A stretch of DNA of 40,723 nucleotides, taken from positions 1 to 40,723 of the forward strand of contig CAYYNT010000038.1 of NCBI GenBank assembly GCA_964473155.1. The letters run 5' to 3'. Made by a program: the position numbers and the translations under genes. Source of the DNA: JAJFUG01 sp964473155. Its GTDB lineage: Bacteria > Gemmatimonadota > Glassbacteria > GWA2-58-10. The notes under the pieces were generated by a model. It worked only from the letters and a program-made list of their open reading frames with translations, searched no databases and had not been told where the DNA came from. Below are positions 1-8,280 of the stretch, one piece after another. Within the stretch, counting starts at the first letter, position 1. Each line of letters begins with the position of its first letter.

Positions 1-264
1 AACGCTCCCGACAATTCTTACGACCTGATTATTGCACAGGAAGTTTTCGAACACTTAAGGTACCCGATAGAGAGTATCAAAGTGTTGACAAGATTATTGA
101 AGCCTGAGGGTTTTCTGTATTTTGATTATTGTGATTCGAAAGGATACGGATTAGATACTTCGCAAGCTGTTGATGAGCGAAAGGCAGTGTTGGATTTTGT
201 TCGCTCAAACTATAAAATCGCTTCTGGCAAACTTGGAGATACGGTAATCGCAGTCCGTAATTGA
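1..264 (+). CDS. Class I SAM-dependent methyltransferase, C-terminal part (5' end outside window)
   Basis: The frame is open from the first base and ends with TAA at 262-264, giving 87 residues of a C-terminus. The stretch DLIIAQEVFEHLRYP followed by a leucine-rich helix and LLKPEGFLYFDY is the classic motif IV to post-motif region of small-molecule methyltransferases (Methyltransf_11/23 type): the acidic strand, the 'evFEHl' helix and the 'LkPgGfl' turn before strand 5. The SAM-binding glycine loop would lie upstream and cannot be seen. It is followed after 19 bases by a glycosyltransferase in the same direction, so a role in glycan or lipid decoration is reasonable, but the substrate is unknown. 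Base composition is more AT-rich than the glycosyltransferase behind it. A GTG at 82 is internal to the domain and is not the start. Confidence 0.75.
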   Translation, partial: NAPDNSYDLIIAQEVFEHLRYPIESIKVLTRLLKPEGFLYFDYCDSKGYGLDTSQAVDERKAVLDFVRSNYKIASGKLGDTVIAVRN

Positions 265-283
265 GATTGAACATGGTGGCTAA

Positions 284-1369
284 TTGAAACAGCACAGTCG
301 GAATGATTCTTTCAAACAGCTCGATTTCTTCGGAACCGATACAGAATCAATGTCATCGGGAAAGGACCGAAATCAACCAGTTGAGCATGAGCCCCCGGTG
401 AGCATCGTAATCCCCACCTGGAACGGCCGGGCGCTGCTGGAGCGTTTCCTGCCCTCTGTGCTGGCCGCTTTGAAAAGCTATCCTGGCGGCGGGGAGATCG
501 TGGTGGTGGATGACGGTTCCGCGGACCGCAGCGGAGCGTTCCTGCGCGAGCGTTTTCCCCAGGTGCGCGCCGTGGAACTGGGGTTCAACCGGGGCTTCTC
601 GGCCGCGGTCAACCGCGGAGTGCAGGAAACCCTTTACGAGACTGTTATCCTGCTGAACAACGATGTCGGCGCGGCGGAGGATTTTATCGCTCCGCTGGTC
701 AGGCATTTTGTCGATAGCGCGGTTTTCGCGGTGGGGGCGAAAAGCCTGGACTGGGACCGGGAACGCTTCCATGACGGGGGCAAGCTGGGACGCTGGCGGC
801 GCGGGTTCTGGCGGGTCTGGCGGAACTATGACCTTCCGGCGGGGACAAGCCCCGAGGGCCTGGAACTACCCAGTTTCTACACCCCCGGCGGTTTCGCCGC
901 GTTTGACAGGAACAAGTGGGCCGAACTGGGCGGGCTGGACGAGCTTTTCCGTCCGTTCAACTGGGAGGACACCGATATCTGCTACCGGGCGCTCAAGCGC
1001 GGCTGGAAAGTGCTGTACGAGCCGTCCAGCGTAGTCTACCACCGCCCTAACACGACCATTTCCGGCGGGGCGTTCCGCCGCGGCTACGTGCGCTATATCT
1101 CGCGGCGCAACCGTATCTTCTTCCACTGGAAGAACCTGACCGACAGCCGCATGCTGACCGAACACATTCTATTCCTGGCCCTCTCGCTCCCCCTCAGCCT
1201 TCTGCGCCTGGATTTCCCGGCCGTGGGCGCGGTTTTCGGTGCGCTCGGCTCGCTCGGCAAGATACGCCAGCGCCGCCGGGAGGAACAAGCCGCCGCGGTC
1301 GTGACTGACCGCGAGCTGCAACGGAGGTTCGAAGCTTTTCCGGGAGATGCGAAAGTGGAAATCAGATAG
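284..1369 (+). CDS. Family 2 glycosyltransferase
   Basis: A 361-residue GT2 (GT-A fold) enzyme that probably transfers a sugar from a nucleotide-sugar donor onto a cell-surface glycan or lipid carrier. The catalytic domain starts near residue 38 with VSIVIPTWNGRALLERFL. It continues with VVVDDGS (donor binding), FNRGFSAAVNRG, the metal-binding region LLNNDV, and the acceptor part GGFAAFDRNKWAELGGLDE, then NWEDTDICYRALKRGW with the ED motif that supplies the catalytic base in this family. This is the pattern of rhamnosyltransferase/WcaA-like GT2 proteins. The C-terminus has a hydrophobic stretch (about residues 290-320) that may be membrane-associated. The start is TTG at 284, directly after an in-frame stop; ATG at 350 would still keep the whole domain and is equally possible because neither has a clear ribosome binding site. 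Donor and acceptor cannot be named. Confidence 0.85.
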   Translation: MKQHSRNDSFKQLDFFGTDTESMSSGKDRNQPVEHEPPVSIVIPTWNGRALLERFLPSVLAALKSYPGGGEIVVVDDGSADRSGAFLRERFPQVRAVELGFNRGFSAAVNRGVQETLYETVILLNNDVGAAEDFIAPLVRHFVDSAVFAVGAKSLDWDRERFHDGGKLGRWRRGFWRVWRNYDLPAGTSPEGLELPSFYTPGGFAAFDRNKWAELGGLDELFRPFNWEDTDICYRALKRGWKVLYEPSSVVYHRPNTTISGGAFRRGYVRYISRRNRIFFHWKNLTDSRMLTEHILFLALSLPLSLLRLDFPAVGAVFGALGSLGKIRQRRREEQAAAVVTDRELQRRFEAFPGDAKVEIR

Positions 1370-1533
1370 ATATACTACCTGATGGGATCTACAGCACCAG
1401 AACACCGCAGTGACGCAATCCGTAGCGGAAATAATGCTTGGGACTAAAAGGGAAAGCTACTGGACGATGGATAGCCACATCGAGGATTTGAGGCCTCTGG
1501 ATCTGACTCTGGAAGATATTTTTAGGGGCTGCT
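1370..1533. other. Intergenic stretch with possible coding remnant
   Basis: This 164-base gap separates the glycosyltransferase from the converging PIN-like gene. A GTG at 1410 opens a plus-strand frame of normal-looking amino-acid composition (SVAEIMLGTKRESYW, then DLTLEDIFRG) that runs to about 1530 and then continues only as antisense of the PIN gene. It may be the 5' fragment of a gene cut by arrival of the AT-rich module, or chance. I see no repeat, tRNA or terminator here. Confidence 0.2.
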
Positions 1534-2034
1534 TTAGCGACCTAAAAAGGCATCTTCTTCAGAATCCGGCTCTCTGGACTTTAGCTCCCCGTCTGTCGTC
1601 CAGATATGAATTTTATAATTTGAAAAACTCTTGTATTTATTCTTTAGTCGATTTGCCTCAAAAACTATGGATGTATCTGTCAAACCTATACCAGAAGTTA
1701 AATAATCCGATTTGAAACTTTCAAACAATGAAGTCAAATTCTTAATCTCCCCGTACGGAACAATCGTCCATGGTACTCCCGAATCAAGACTTTTTTTAAG
1801 CACCTCGAAAAAATTATTAGCAATGCGTATTTTGTCTGTGGAGTTTCTGACATCTGCAAGGTGATTGGCAAATTCATAAATGCAGGCTATAGGCAGAAAA
1901 AAACTATAATTCCTTTCAACCGCACGCTTGTATCGCTTTATTATTTCTTTAGCATCATTTGTATTCCAATAATTCGGAACTTTAAATATTTCAAGAAGAT
2001 AACCTGTATCTAATACGATAAATATTTTTTCCAT
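1534..2034 (-). CDS. PIN-like domain protein, partner of the ATPase
   Basis: A 166-residue protein with the layout of a PIN-fold metal-dependent ribonuclease. The N-terminal strand FIVLDTGYLLEI carries the first acidic residue (D9), IYEFANHL the second (E54), GLTDTSIVFEA the third (D120) and IWTTDGEL the fourth (D148). This D-E-D-D order is the usual active-site set of PIN nucleases. Its ATG at 2032-2034 shares one base with the TAA stop of the upstream ATPase (TAATG), so the two are translationally coupled and probably act together. Coding sequence is strongly AT-rich compared with all flanking metabolic genes. VapC toxins are usually shorter and sit beside a small antitoxin; here the partner is a large ATPase, which points to an ATPase-controlled nuclease effector. 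Function is inferred from motifs only. Confidence 0.6.
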   Translation of the reverse strand: MEKIFIVLDTGYLLEIFKVPNYWNTNDAKEIIKRYKRAVERNYSFFLPIACIYEFANHLADVRNSTDKIRIANNFFEVLKKSLDSGVPWTIVPYGEIKNLTSLFESFKSDYLTSGIGLTDTSIVFEANRLKNKYKSFSNYKIHIWTTDGELKSREPDSEEDAFLGR

Positions 2035-3449
2035 TAGAGGTTCTCAAGCCATTCAAGTGATTTTTTCTTATACTCTTCTTCAAATTGAGGTTTAAGATGG
2101 CTTTTTAGAATATCCTTGGTCACTAAATCTCCGAGATTGCCTTTCTCTAATAATTGTTCAAATCTTGGCAACTCGCTTAATGTTATCAGATTAAATGAGT
2201 CTAATCGACTATCCCAAATACACATTACAACTGCCTTCATCTGCTCTGGTTCTAAAGCATTTAGTGAAGCCGGATTATGAGTTGTGACCAATACATTTAA
2301 ATTCTTCGATTTACAGCAAGACATAATTGCATCTGTTAAGATATTTACACGACTTGGATGTAACCCATTGTCGAATTCTTCAATAACAACACGAGAGTCG
2401 TCTGCAACTGTTTCCAACGCCGTTAGCACAGCGAGAGAACGCAATGTACCATCAGATAGCAGCTTAGCATCAGCCAAAAAGTTATTTGAGGGCTCTTTAA
2501 ATCCAAATGTAACATCGTTTAATTTTGTTGTAACAAATTCTATATCTAAATAAGGTTCTTGTGGTACTTGTCTAATCCAATTAAGAATTTTGGAAATAGA
2601 ATCTTTCTTATATGTACGATCATCCACCTTTATCGATTCATTAAGAGACATCTGTTTTTGCGCATTTTCTTTACGCGGTCGACGCAATCCTACCTGACTC
2701 AATCCTACCTTTGGAATAGATAAATCGTAAAGGACTGCAGATAAGTTTGATCCATCTTTTAGTAATACATTATTTCCAATTCTTTCATATTTGCGCATTA
2801 ATTTGGGATTAGGATCAAAAATAAAAGACGATCTTAGATATCTCTTTATTCCTTCAACCACTGAAACACATTGGTCCAATTTGTTAATATTCTTACTTGC
2901 AAATTCACTATACCTTGATAGAGCTGACCGATCATTTGAAATTTCAATTACTGGTTTGTGACTACCTCTTGCAAAATTATTATATTGTATTTTAATATTT
3001 CCAGATGTTGAATTAGTCGTCTGCGATAGAGATTGAAAAATCATAGGACAGTTAATAAATGCCAACTTTTCTTCTGTTATTTTAGGATGTGGTTTTGTTT
3101 TTACTTTAACATAATATTCAAAAGGTTTGTTTTCTCCATCAAATTTTATAAATGCCGAAAACTTAAAAGCAAAAGTATCGCTTCCGTGCCTTGGGCAAGA
3201 CTGTATACCTCCACGAACCTGCAATTCTCCTCCACCACCATTACCTATATCTGAAACTAAGTGCAATGGCCGCCCTTGGGCAATAAAGGAGAATAGTTCA
3301 ACTGCTTCTATCAAATTACTTTTACCCGAACCGTTCGGACCAATAAGTACGGTAAGCGGTTGAAATAAGTCCAATGAGGCTTCTTTGAAGCCTTTGAAAT
3401 TATAAAACGAATGCACAATACACTCTCTGAAAAAGAATAATTTTATCAA
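2034..3449 (-). CDS. AAA family ATPase (SMC/RecF/AAA_21-like), likely defence or toxin-control ATPase
   Basis: A 471-residue ABC-type ATPase head. Visible motifs: N-terminal strand ending NFKGF, Walker A GPNGSGKS (37-44), signature LLSDGTLRSLAVL (about 330-342), Walker B VVIEEFDNGLHP (354-365) and the H-loop VTTHNP (His391). The roughly 280 residues between Walker A and signature contain no heptad-rich coiled coil like SMC, which fits the AAA_21/AAA_15 'OLD-like' ATPases found in defence systems. There is no C-terminal TOPRIM domain, so it is not a complete OLD nuclease. The stop overlaps the start of the PIN-like gene by one base. The longest frame begins with TTG at 3449; GTG at 3416 has an AGAGAG stretch six bases upstream and could be the true start, leaving the P-loop intact. 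It begins just behind the gcvPA terminator, so it needs its own promoter, which I could not identify with confidence. Confidence 0.75.
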   Translation of the reverse strand: MIKLFFFRECIVHSFYNFKGFKEASLDLFQPLTVLIGPNGSGKSNLIEAVELFSFIAQGRPLHLVSDIGNGGGGELQVRGGIQSCPRHGSDTFAFKFSAFIKFDGENKPFEYYVKVKTKPHPKITEEKLAFINCPMIFQSLSQTTNSTSGNIKIQYNNFARGSHKPVIEISNDRSALSRYSEFASKNINKLDQCVSVVEGIKRYLRSSFIFDPNPKLMRKYERIGNNVLLKDGSNLSAVLYDLSIPKVGLSQVGLRRPRKENAQKQMSLNESIKVDDRTYKKDSISKILNWIRQVPQEPYLDIEFVTTKLNDVTFGFKEPSNNFLADAKLLSDGTLRSLAVLTALETVADDSRVVIEEFDNGLHPSRVNILTDAIMSCCKSKNLNVLVTTHNPASLNALEPEQMKAVVMCIWDSRLDSFNLITLSELPRFEQLLEKGNLGDLVTKDILKSHLKPQFEEEYKKKSLEWLENL

Positions 3450-3487
3450 CGACTAAATGTAATTGATCGGATTCATCAAAATCAACT

Positions 3488-3515
3488 AAAAAAGGCCCCG
3501 CTTTACAGCGAGGCC
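3488..3515 (-). terminator. Intrinsic terminator of gcvH-gcvPA
   Basis: On the minus strand GGCCTCGCT and AGCGGGGCC form a 9-bp stem (one G-U pair) around a four-base loop, followed by six U residues. The stop codon TAA of gcvPA lies in the loop, so the terminator overlaps the end of the coding sequence. Confidence 0.85.
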
Positions 3516-4846
3516 AGGGTTTTCACAAGGCTGTCCATCTGTTGTTTCGTGCGGCGCTCGGTGACCGCGGTCAGCAGGAGGCCGTCCCACCCAGGGTCCA
3601 GCGGCCCCAGGTCTATCCCGGCCAGGAATCCGCGCGCCAGGGCTTTCTCCACTATCTCGCGCGGCGGCCTGGGCGGCCGCAGGGCGAACTCGCGGAAAAA
3701 CGGCTGCCCCGGGAATGCCAGGCTCCAACCTGGAATAGCGGCGAGCCGCTCCGCCAGGTAATGGGCTTTCTGCAGGCTCAGGTTCGCGGCTTCCTGCAAG
3801 CCCTGCTTGCCCACCAGGGTCAGGTAGATAGTGGCGGCCAGGGCCAGAAGCGCCTGGTTGGTGCAGATATTGGAGGTGGCCCGCTCGCGCTTGATATGCT
3901 GCTCGCGGGTCTGGAGGGTCAGCACGTAGCCGGGCCGCCCGGAGGTATCCTCGGTCATGCCCACAAGACGGCCGGGAAGCTGGCGCTTGTAAGCCTCGCG
4001 CGTGGCGAAAAACCCCAGATACGGGCCGCCGAAACTGAGCGGAGCGCCCAGGGGCTGGCCCTCGCCCACGGCTATATCCGCCCCGGCCTGGCCGGGCGAA
4101 GCAAGCAAAGCCAGGGACACCGGGTCGCAGACCACAACGGATACTGCTTCTTTGGCCTTGGCCCTGGCGCAGAGCGCGGCCGTGTCCTCGACCAGTCCCA
4201 GAAAATTGGGGCTTTGCACGATCAGGCACGCCGTGTTGTCATTCAGCATGGAATCGAGCGCGGCCATATCGGTGACGCCGTTCTTCGAGGGAACACGCTG
4301 CACCTCGCAGCGGCCGCCCGCGCTGCAGGTCTCCACCACGCGGCGGTAGGACGGGTTCACCGTGTCCGAGACAAGGATAACCGAGCGCTCCTCGTTCAGA
4401 GCGGCGGCCATCAGAGCGGCGTCCGCTGTCACCGAGCCGCCGTCGTACCCGCTGGCGTTGGCTATGTCCATGCCGGTCAGGCGGCAGACAAGGCTCTGGT
4501 ACTCGTAGATCGCCTGAAGAGTGCCCTGGCTGACCTCGGCCTGGTAAGGCGTGTAGCAGGTGTACAGTTCCGAGCGGGAGAGCAGTTGCCATACCGCGGC
4601 CGGGATGTAATGGTCCCACGCACCGCCGCCCAGGAAACAGACCGTGGACGAGGGGTCGCAGTTGGCCGCGCCGATTTCATCCACCAGGGCCGCGGCCTCC
4701 ATCTCGGTGAGCGGGGCAGGCAGGTCGGGCCTGCAGCGGGCCTGGACCTCGGCCGGGATCGAGCGGAACAGATCATCCAGCGATTCGAGGCCCAGACTGT
4801 CAAGCATTTTTTTTATATCCGCATCCGTGTGCGGCGTGTATCTCAT
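3503..4846 (-). CDS. gcvPA: Glycine dehydrogenase (aminomethyl-transferring) subunit 1
   Basis: A 447-residue N-terminal-type subunit of the two-subunit P protein of the glycine cleavage system, which decarboxylates glycine with PLP and passes the aminomethyl group to lipoyl-GcvH. Recognisable family stretches are the N-terminal MRYTPHTDADIKKMLDSLG, FLGGGAWDHYIPAAV, YTPYQAEVSQGTLQ, the long helix with TGMDIANASGYDGGSV, and GGPYLGFFATREAY with RLVG nearby. Length is normal for GcvPA. The PLP lysine is on GcvPB, which is not in this window. It follows gcvH by 20 bases in the same transcript and ends inside its own terminator. The usual next gene, gcvPB, is missing downstream, where the ATPase-PIN module is found instead. 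Confidence 0.95.
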   Translation of the reverse strand: MRYTPHTDADIKKMLDSLGLESLDDLFRSIPAEVQARCRPDLPAPLTEMEAAALVDEIGAANCDPSSTVCFLGGGAWDHYIPAAVWQLLSRSELYTCYTPYQAEVSQGTLQAIYEYQSLVCRLTGMDIANASGYDGGSVTADAALMAAALNEERSVILVSDTVNPSYRRVVETCSAGGRCEVQRVPSKNGVTDMAALDSMLNDNTACLIVQSPNFLGLVEDTAALCARAKAKEAVSVVVCDPVSLALLASPGQAGADIAVGEGQPLGAPLSFGGPYLGFFATREAYKRQLPGRLVGMTEDTSGRPGYVLTLQTREQHIKRERATSNICTNQALLALAATIYLTLVGKQGLQEAANLSLQKAHYLAERLAAIPGWSLAFPGQPFFREFALRPPRPPREIVEKALARGFLAGIDLGPLDPGWDGLLLTAVTERRTKQQMDSLVKTLASL

Positions 4847-4866
4847 TTTTCAGCGCTTTCCGGCCC

Positions 4867-5241
4867 TCAGCCGATCATGTCCTTGTATTCCTCTGGGGAA
4901 AGAAGGTCATCCGGGGCGTCCTTGAACCTGACCTTGATCATCCAGCCGTCGCCGTACGGGTCTCCGTTGACAGACTCCGGCTCATCGGCCAGCGTGTCGT
5001 TGATCTCCTCGATCGTCCCGGTGACCGGGCTGTAAAGATCGGCCACGGTCTTGACCGCCTCGATCGTTCCGAAACTCTCCATCGCCTCGACCTGGTCGCC
5101 CACCTCGGGCAATTCGACATAGACGATGTCACCAAGCTCGTTCTGGGCATAATCGGTGATCCCGATCACCGCGAGGTCGTCCTCCTCGAAACGGACCCAT
5201 TCGTGTTCCTTGGTGTATTTCAAATCCTTCGGGATTTTCAT
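4867..5241 (-). CDS. gcvH: Glycine cleavage system H protein
   Basis: A 124-residue lipoyl-domain protein that shuttles the aminomethyl intermediate between the P, T and L proteins. The domain is complete: EHEWVRFEEDDLAVIGITDYAQ, LGDIVYVELPEVGD, then ESFGTIEAVKTVADLYSPVTG with the lipoylated lysine at K64, and the C-terminal DPYGDGWMIKVRF. The ATG start at 5241 is preceded by GGAAGAGGA. A strong promoter lies about 85 bases upstream. The leader is too short for a tandem glycine riboswitch and shows none of its conserved blocks, so control by glycine is not evident here. Confidence 0.96.
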   Translation of the reverse strand: MKIPKDLKYTKEHEWVRFEEDDLAVIGITDYAQNELGDIVYVELPEVGDQVEAMESFGTIEAVKTVADLYSPVTGTIEEINDTLADEPESVNGDPYGDGWMIKVRFKDAPDDLLSPEEYKDMIG

Positions 5242-5326
5242 CTTACAGTCCTCTTCCGAATTGTTAAAGTCAGCTTTAAGTCTTCCCGCGGTGTTCAGGC
5301 GCGAAACGAGTTGCTACAGGAGCGGA

Positions 5327-5355
5327 ACTATATTTAAACAATAATCCTTTGTCAA
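5327..5355 (-). promoter_or_regulatory. Sigma70-type promoter of gcvH-gcvPA
   Basis: On the minus strand TTGACA (5350-5355) is separated by exactly 17 bases from TATAGT (5327-5332). Transcription would begin near 5320, giving a leader of about 80 bases before gcvH. Confidence 0.75.
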
Positions 5356-5381
5356 GGGCAGATAAAGAGACAGCGGACAGA

Positions 5382-5418
5382 AAATTCAAAGCGCCGGCGC
5401 GAAAAACACGCCGGCGCT
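5382..5418 (-). terminator. Stem-loop terminator after the GH3 lipoprotein gene
   Basis: AGCGCCGGCG and CGCCGGCGCT form a 10-bp GC stem around an 8-base loop (minus strand), followed by TTTGAATTTT. It lies 13 bases after the GH3 stop codon. The U tract is interrupted, so efficiency is uncertain. It also shields the GH3 gene from the gcvH promoter. Confidence 0.6.
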
Positions 5419-5430
5419 CTGCCGATTCAA

Positions 5431-8073
5431 TCAGCGAAGAGTAACCTGTCCCGATACGACCGTTGTGGTTGACGCATCCGCCGTGCCCTTGAATCCCGGC
5501 TGCTTACCGCCGGCCGTGATCTCGAACACACCCGGCTCCGCCACCCGCACGCCGTTTTCGTTGATGATCATGAAAACCTCGGGAGACAGGCTGAACTCGC
5601 ATACCGCGCTCTCCCCCGGAGCCAGGGCCACGCGCCTGAAACCGGCCAGGGCGCGCACCGGCACTGGCACGGAGGCTTCCAGGTCGGTCACGTATACCTG
5701 GACCACTTCCTCACCGGCAATGGAGCCGGTGTTTTTCACAGTCACGCTCACTTTGACCGAATCGCCGGAGACGATCTCCGTCGGCAGACTCAGGCCGCTG
5801 TACTCGAAAGTTGTGTAGCTCAGCCCGTGACCGAAAGGATAGAGCACCTCACCCGTGAAATAGCGGTAGGTGCGTCCCTGCATGTCGTAGTTCTCGAACG
5901 GCGGGAGCTGGTCCGTGGACTTGTAGAAAGTCACCGGCAGCCGTCCCGCCGGGTTGTAATCGCCGAATAGCACATCCGCCACGGCGCGTCCGCCCTCCTC
6001 GCCCGGATACCAGGCCTCGACAATGGCCGGGACTCTGCGGTCGGCGCTGTTGATCGACAGGGCGCTTCCGTTCATCAGCACCAGGACCACCGGCTTGCCG
6101 CTGGCGGCGGCTTTCTTCAGAAGCGCCTCCTGTGGGGCGGGGAGGTCAAGAGAGGTGCGGTCGCCGCCGGAGAACCCCGGTATCTCGACCGGCATCTCCT
6201 CACCCTCCAGGTTCGGGGAAAGCCCCAGGCAGAGCACGATCAGGTCGGACTGTTTGAGCAGCGGATCGATATCCGTCTGCACCGGCAGACACCACTCCAG
6301 CATCACGGTGGCATCGCCCCTGGCCCCAATCAGGTCCACCCGCAGATCGTGCACGCTGCCGGCCTCAAAATCGAGCTGGACAGTTTGATCGCCGCCACTG
6401 GCGCTGTCGCACTGCATCAGAGTGGCGCCATCCAGGTTGAGCGCGAATTTCTGACCGCTCGAAAGCCGCAGGCCGTAGCGTCCGGACAACGGGGCCTGGA
6501 GCCGTCCGGAGAAGCGGGCCGAGTACACCTGTCCCTCAAGCTGCGGCACGCGCGGCCAGCGATAGCGGTGATACTGGAAACCGACAAAAGGCTCATCGCT
6601 TGCCGCCACCGGTTCGCCGCTGATAGTCTCACCCGCGAACTGCTCCAGCTTCAGTCTTCCGTTCCAGCCCTCCGGGGGCAGGAAAGCTCCGGACGGCACT
6701 GACTCGAAATTCTCGAAATTTTCGGCGATTGCGCAGCCGGTGCGGTAGGTGACCTCGGCATCCTGCGGCAGCCTGGCCCGGATACCGTCCAGCACCGTGG
6801 TATAAACGGAGGGGAAACCGTTGTAATTGCCCATCAGGCAGTCCAAAGACACAGCCTGCGGACCCAGAACAGCCACTTTCTTATAACGGTTGCGGTCCAG
6901 AGGCAGAAGGCCGCGCTCGTTCTTGAGCAGAACGATTGACTTGCGCGCCGCTTCGAGGGCCACCTGGCGGTTCTCCGCGCAATCGTTGACCGAATAAGGG
7001 ATCGATGCGTACGGGACCAGGCTGTCCGGATCGAACATGCCCAGGGTGAAACGGGCCAGGAACAGACGCTTGACCGCGGCATCTATCTCCGCCTCAGTGA
7101 CCAGCTTCTTCTGCACAGCCTCGGCCAGGGCGCTCTGGAACGCCTCTCCGCAGTTCAGATCGCATCCGGCCTTCACGGCCAGCGCGGCAGCCTCGGCCTG
7201 GGTGGCGGCTACGGCGTGGCCCTTGTATATATCCTGGATTGCCCAGCAGTCGCTGACCACGTAGCCTTTGAATCCCCAGTCGCCGCGCAGAATGTCGGTC
7301 AGAAGGGTCGGGCTGGCGCAGCATGGCTGTCCGCGGAACCGGTTATAGGCTCCCATGATGCTCCAGGCGCCGCCCTCGACTATGGTGGCGCGGAAAGCCG
7401 GGAGGTAGGTTTCCAGGAAATCGCGGTCGCCCACCACGGCGTCGAAACTATGACGGTCCGGTTCAGGACCGCTGTGCACTGCGTAATGCTTGGGAGTAGC
7501 GACTGTTTTCAGATATTTTGGATTATCCCCTTGCATGCCCCGGACAAACTGCACACCCAGGCGCGAGGTCAGATAAGGATCCTCGCCGTAAGTCTCCATG
7601 CCGCGGCCCCAGCGCGGATCGCGAAAAATGTTGATATTCGGTGACCAGAAAGTCAGGCCGGTGTAGATGCGGTGGTCACCCCGGCGCTGGGCCTCATGGT
7701 ATTTCGCCCGCCCCTCGTCCGAAACGGCCGTGGCCATGCGGAAATGGAAATCCTGGTCCCAGGCTGCGGCCAAACCGATCGCCTGCGGGAAGACCGTGGC
7801 GATCCCGTTTCGCGCAACTCCGTGCAGGGCTTCGTTCCACCAGTTGTAAGACGGGATGCCCAGACGATCCACGGCGGGAGCATCATGGCCCATCTGCGAT
7901 ATCTTTTCATCCAGAGTCATCCGGGCGACCAGATCATCAACCCGCTGGGCAATGGGAAGTTTGACATCGAGATATGGATCAGGGCTCTTTCCACGCGAGC
8001 AGGAGCCGGTTGCCAGCACGAGGACGCACAGAAGCAGACCGGCAGTCAGATACTTGACGACAAAGAGCGGCAT
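5431..8073 (-). CDS. Exported GH3 beta-xylosidase/beta-glucosidase lipoprotein with PA14 and Fn3-like domains
   Basis: An 880-residue glycoside hydrolase that should remove terminal beta-linked xylose or glucose from oligosaccharides outside the cytoplasm. An N-terminal hydrophobic segment ends in ATGSC, a relaxed lipobox with Cys25 as the lipidated residue. The GH3 N-domain shows NWWNEALHGVA, WSPNINIFRDPRWGRGMETY, the substrate-binding KHYAVHSG (Lys195-His196) and the nucleophile in GYVVSDCWAI (Asp275). This wording is closest to GH3 xylosidases. A PA14-like insert (about residues 480-600) interrupts the C-domain, and an Fn3-like domain (about 755-860) closes the protein. The ATG at 8073 is chosen because GGAGG lies ten bases upstream; the TTG at 8082 is too close to that site. 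It is divergent from a second, unusual GH3 gene. Confidence 0.88.
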   Translation of the reverse strand: MPLFVVKYLTAGLLLCVLVLATGSCSRGKSPDPYLDVKLPIAQRVDDLVARMTLDEKISQMGHDAPAVDRLGIPSYNWWNEALHGVARNGIATVFPQAIGLAAAWDQDFHFRMATAVSDEGRAKYHEAQRRGDHRIYTGLTFWSPNINIFRDPRWGRGMETYGEDPYLTSRLGVQFVRGMQGDNPKYLKTVATPKHYAVHSGPEPDRHSFDAVVGDRDFLETYLPAFRATIVEGGAWSIMGAYNRFRGQPCCASPTLLTDILRGDWGFKGYVVSDCWAIQDIYKGHAVAATQAEAAALAVKAGCDLNCGEAFQSALAEAVQKKLVTEAEIDAAVKRLFLARFTLGMFDPDSLVPYASIPYSVNDCAENRQVALEAARKSIVLLKNERGLLPLDRNRYKKVAVLGPQAVSLDCLMGNYNGFPSVYTTVLDGIRARLPQDAEVTYRTGCAIAENFENFESVPSGAFLPPEGWNGRLKLEQFAGETISGEPVAASDEPFVGFQYHRYRWPRVPQLEGQVYSARFSGRLQAPLSGRYGLRLSSGQKFALNLDGATLMQCDSASGGDQTVQLDFEAGSVHDLRVDLIGARGDATVMLEWCLPVQTDIDPLLKQSDLIVLCLGLSPNLEGEEMPVEIPGFSGGDRTSLDLPAPQEALLKKAAASGKPVVLVLMNGSALSINSADRRVPAIVEAWYPGEEGGRAVADVLFGDYNPAGRLPVTFYKSTDQLPPFENYDMQGRTYRYFTGEVLYPFGHGLSYTTFEYSGLSLPTEIVSGDSVKVSVTVKNTGSIAGEEVVQVYVTDLEASVPVPVRALAGFRRVALAPGESAVCEFSLSPEVFMIINENGVRVAEPGVFEITAGGKQPGFKGTADASTTTVVSGQVTLR

Positions 8074-8237
8074 CTCGACCAAACCTCCGTATAGTTGTTG
8101 AAATGAATCTGGAGCGGTTATTAGTTCAGCCCGCGGAACGATTCTAACGAGTTCCGCGGCCTCTTACAAGTATTTCAATACCTGAATGTCCCGGCAAAAT
8201 AACGGGGAGCAGTTTTTGTCTGTAAAGAACAGAATTG

Positions 8238-8266
8238 TTGCTGTTTTAAATACAGGGTCTTATTTT
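8238..8266 (+). promoter_or_regulatory. Possible promoter of the NagZ-like GH3 gene
   Basis: TTGCTG (8238-8243), 17 bases, TATTTT (8261-8266). The expected start point near 8273 lies just before a palindrome at 8281-8295. Match to consensus is moderate. Confidence 0.4.
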
Positions 8267-8280
8267 TCTCATAATTCACT

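Noticed and set aside
2034..3449. OLD-family nuclease (ATPase plus TOPRIM in one chain)
   Set aside because: The chain ends about 80 residues after the H-loop with no TOPRIM motifs; the nuclease function appears to lie in the separate PIN-like protein.
3542..5035. Plus-strand open frame of 497 codons
   Set aside because: It is the antisense of gcvPA and gcvH. Its translation is rich in Arg, Gly, His and Gln with no domain, and it lacks a ribosome site.
5242..5345. Glycine riboswitch upstream of gcvH
   Set aside because: The leader is only about 80 bases and shows none of the conserved aptamer blocks.
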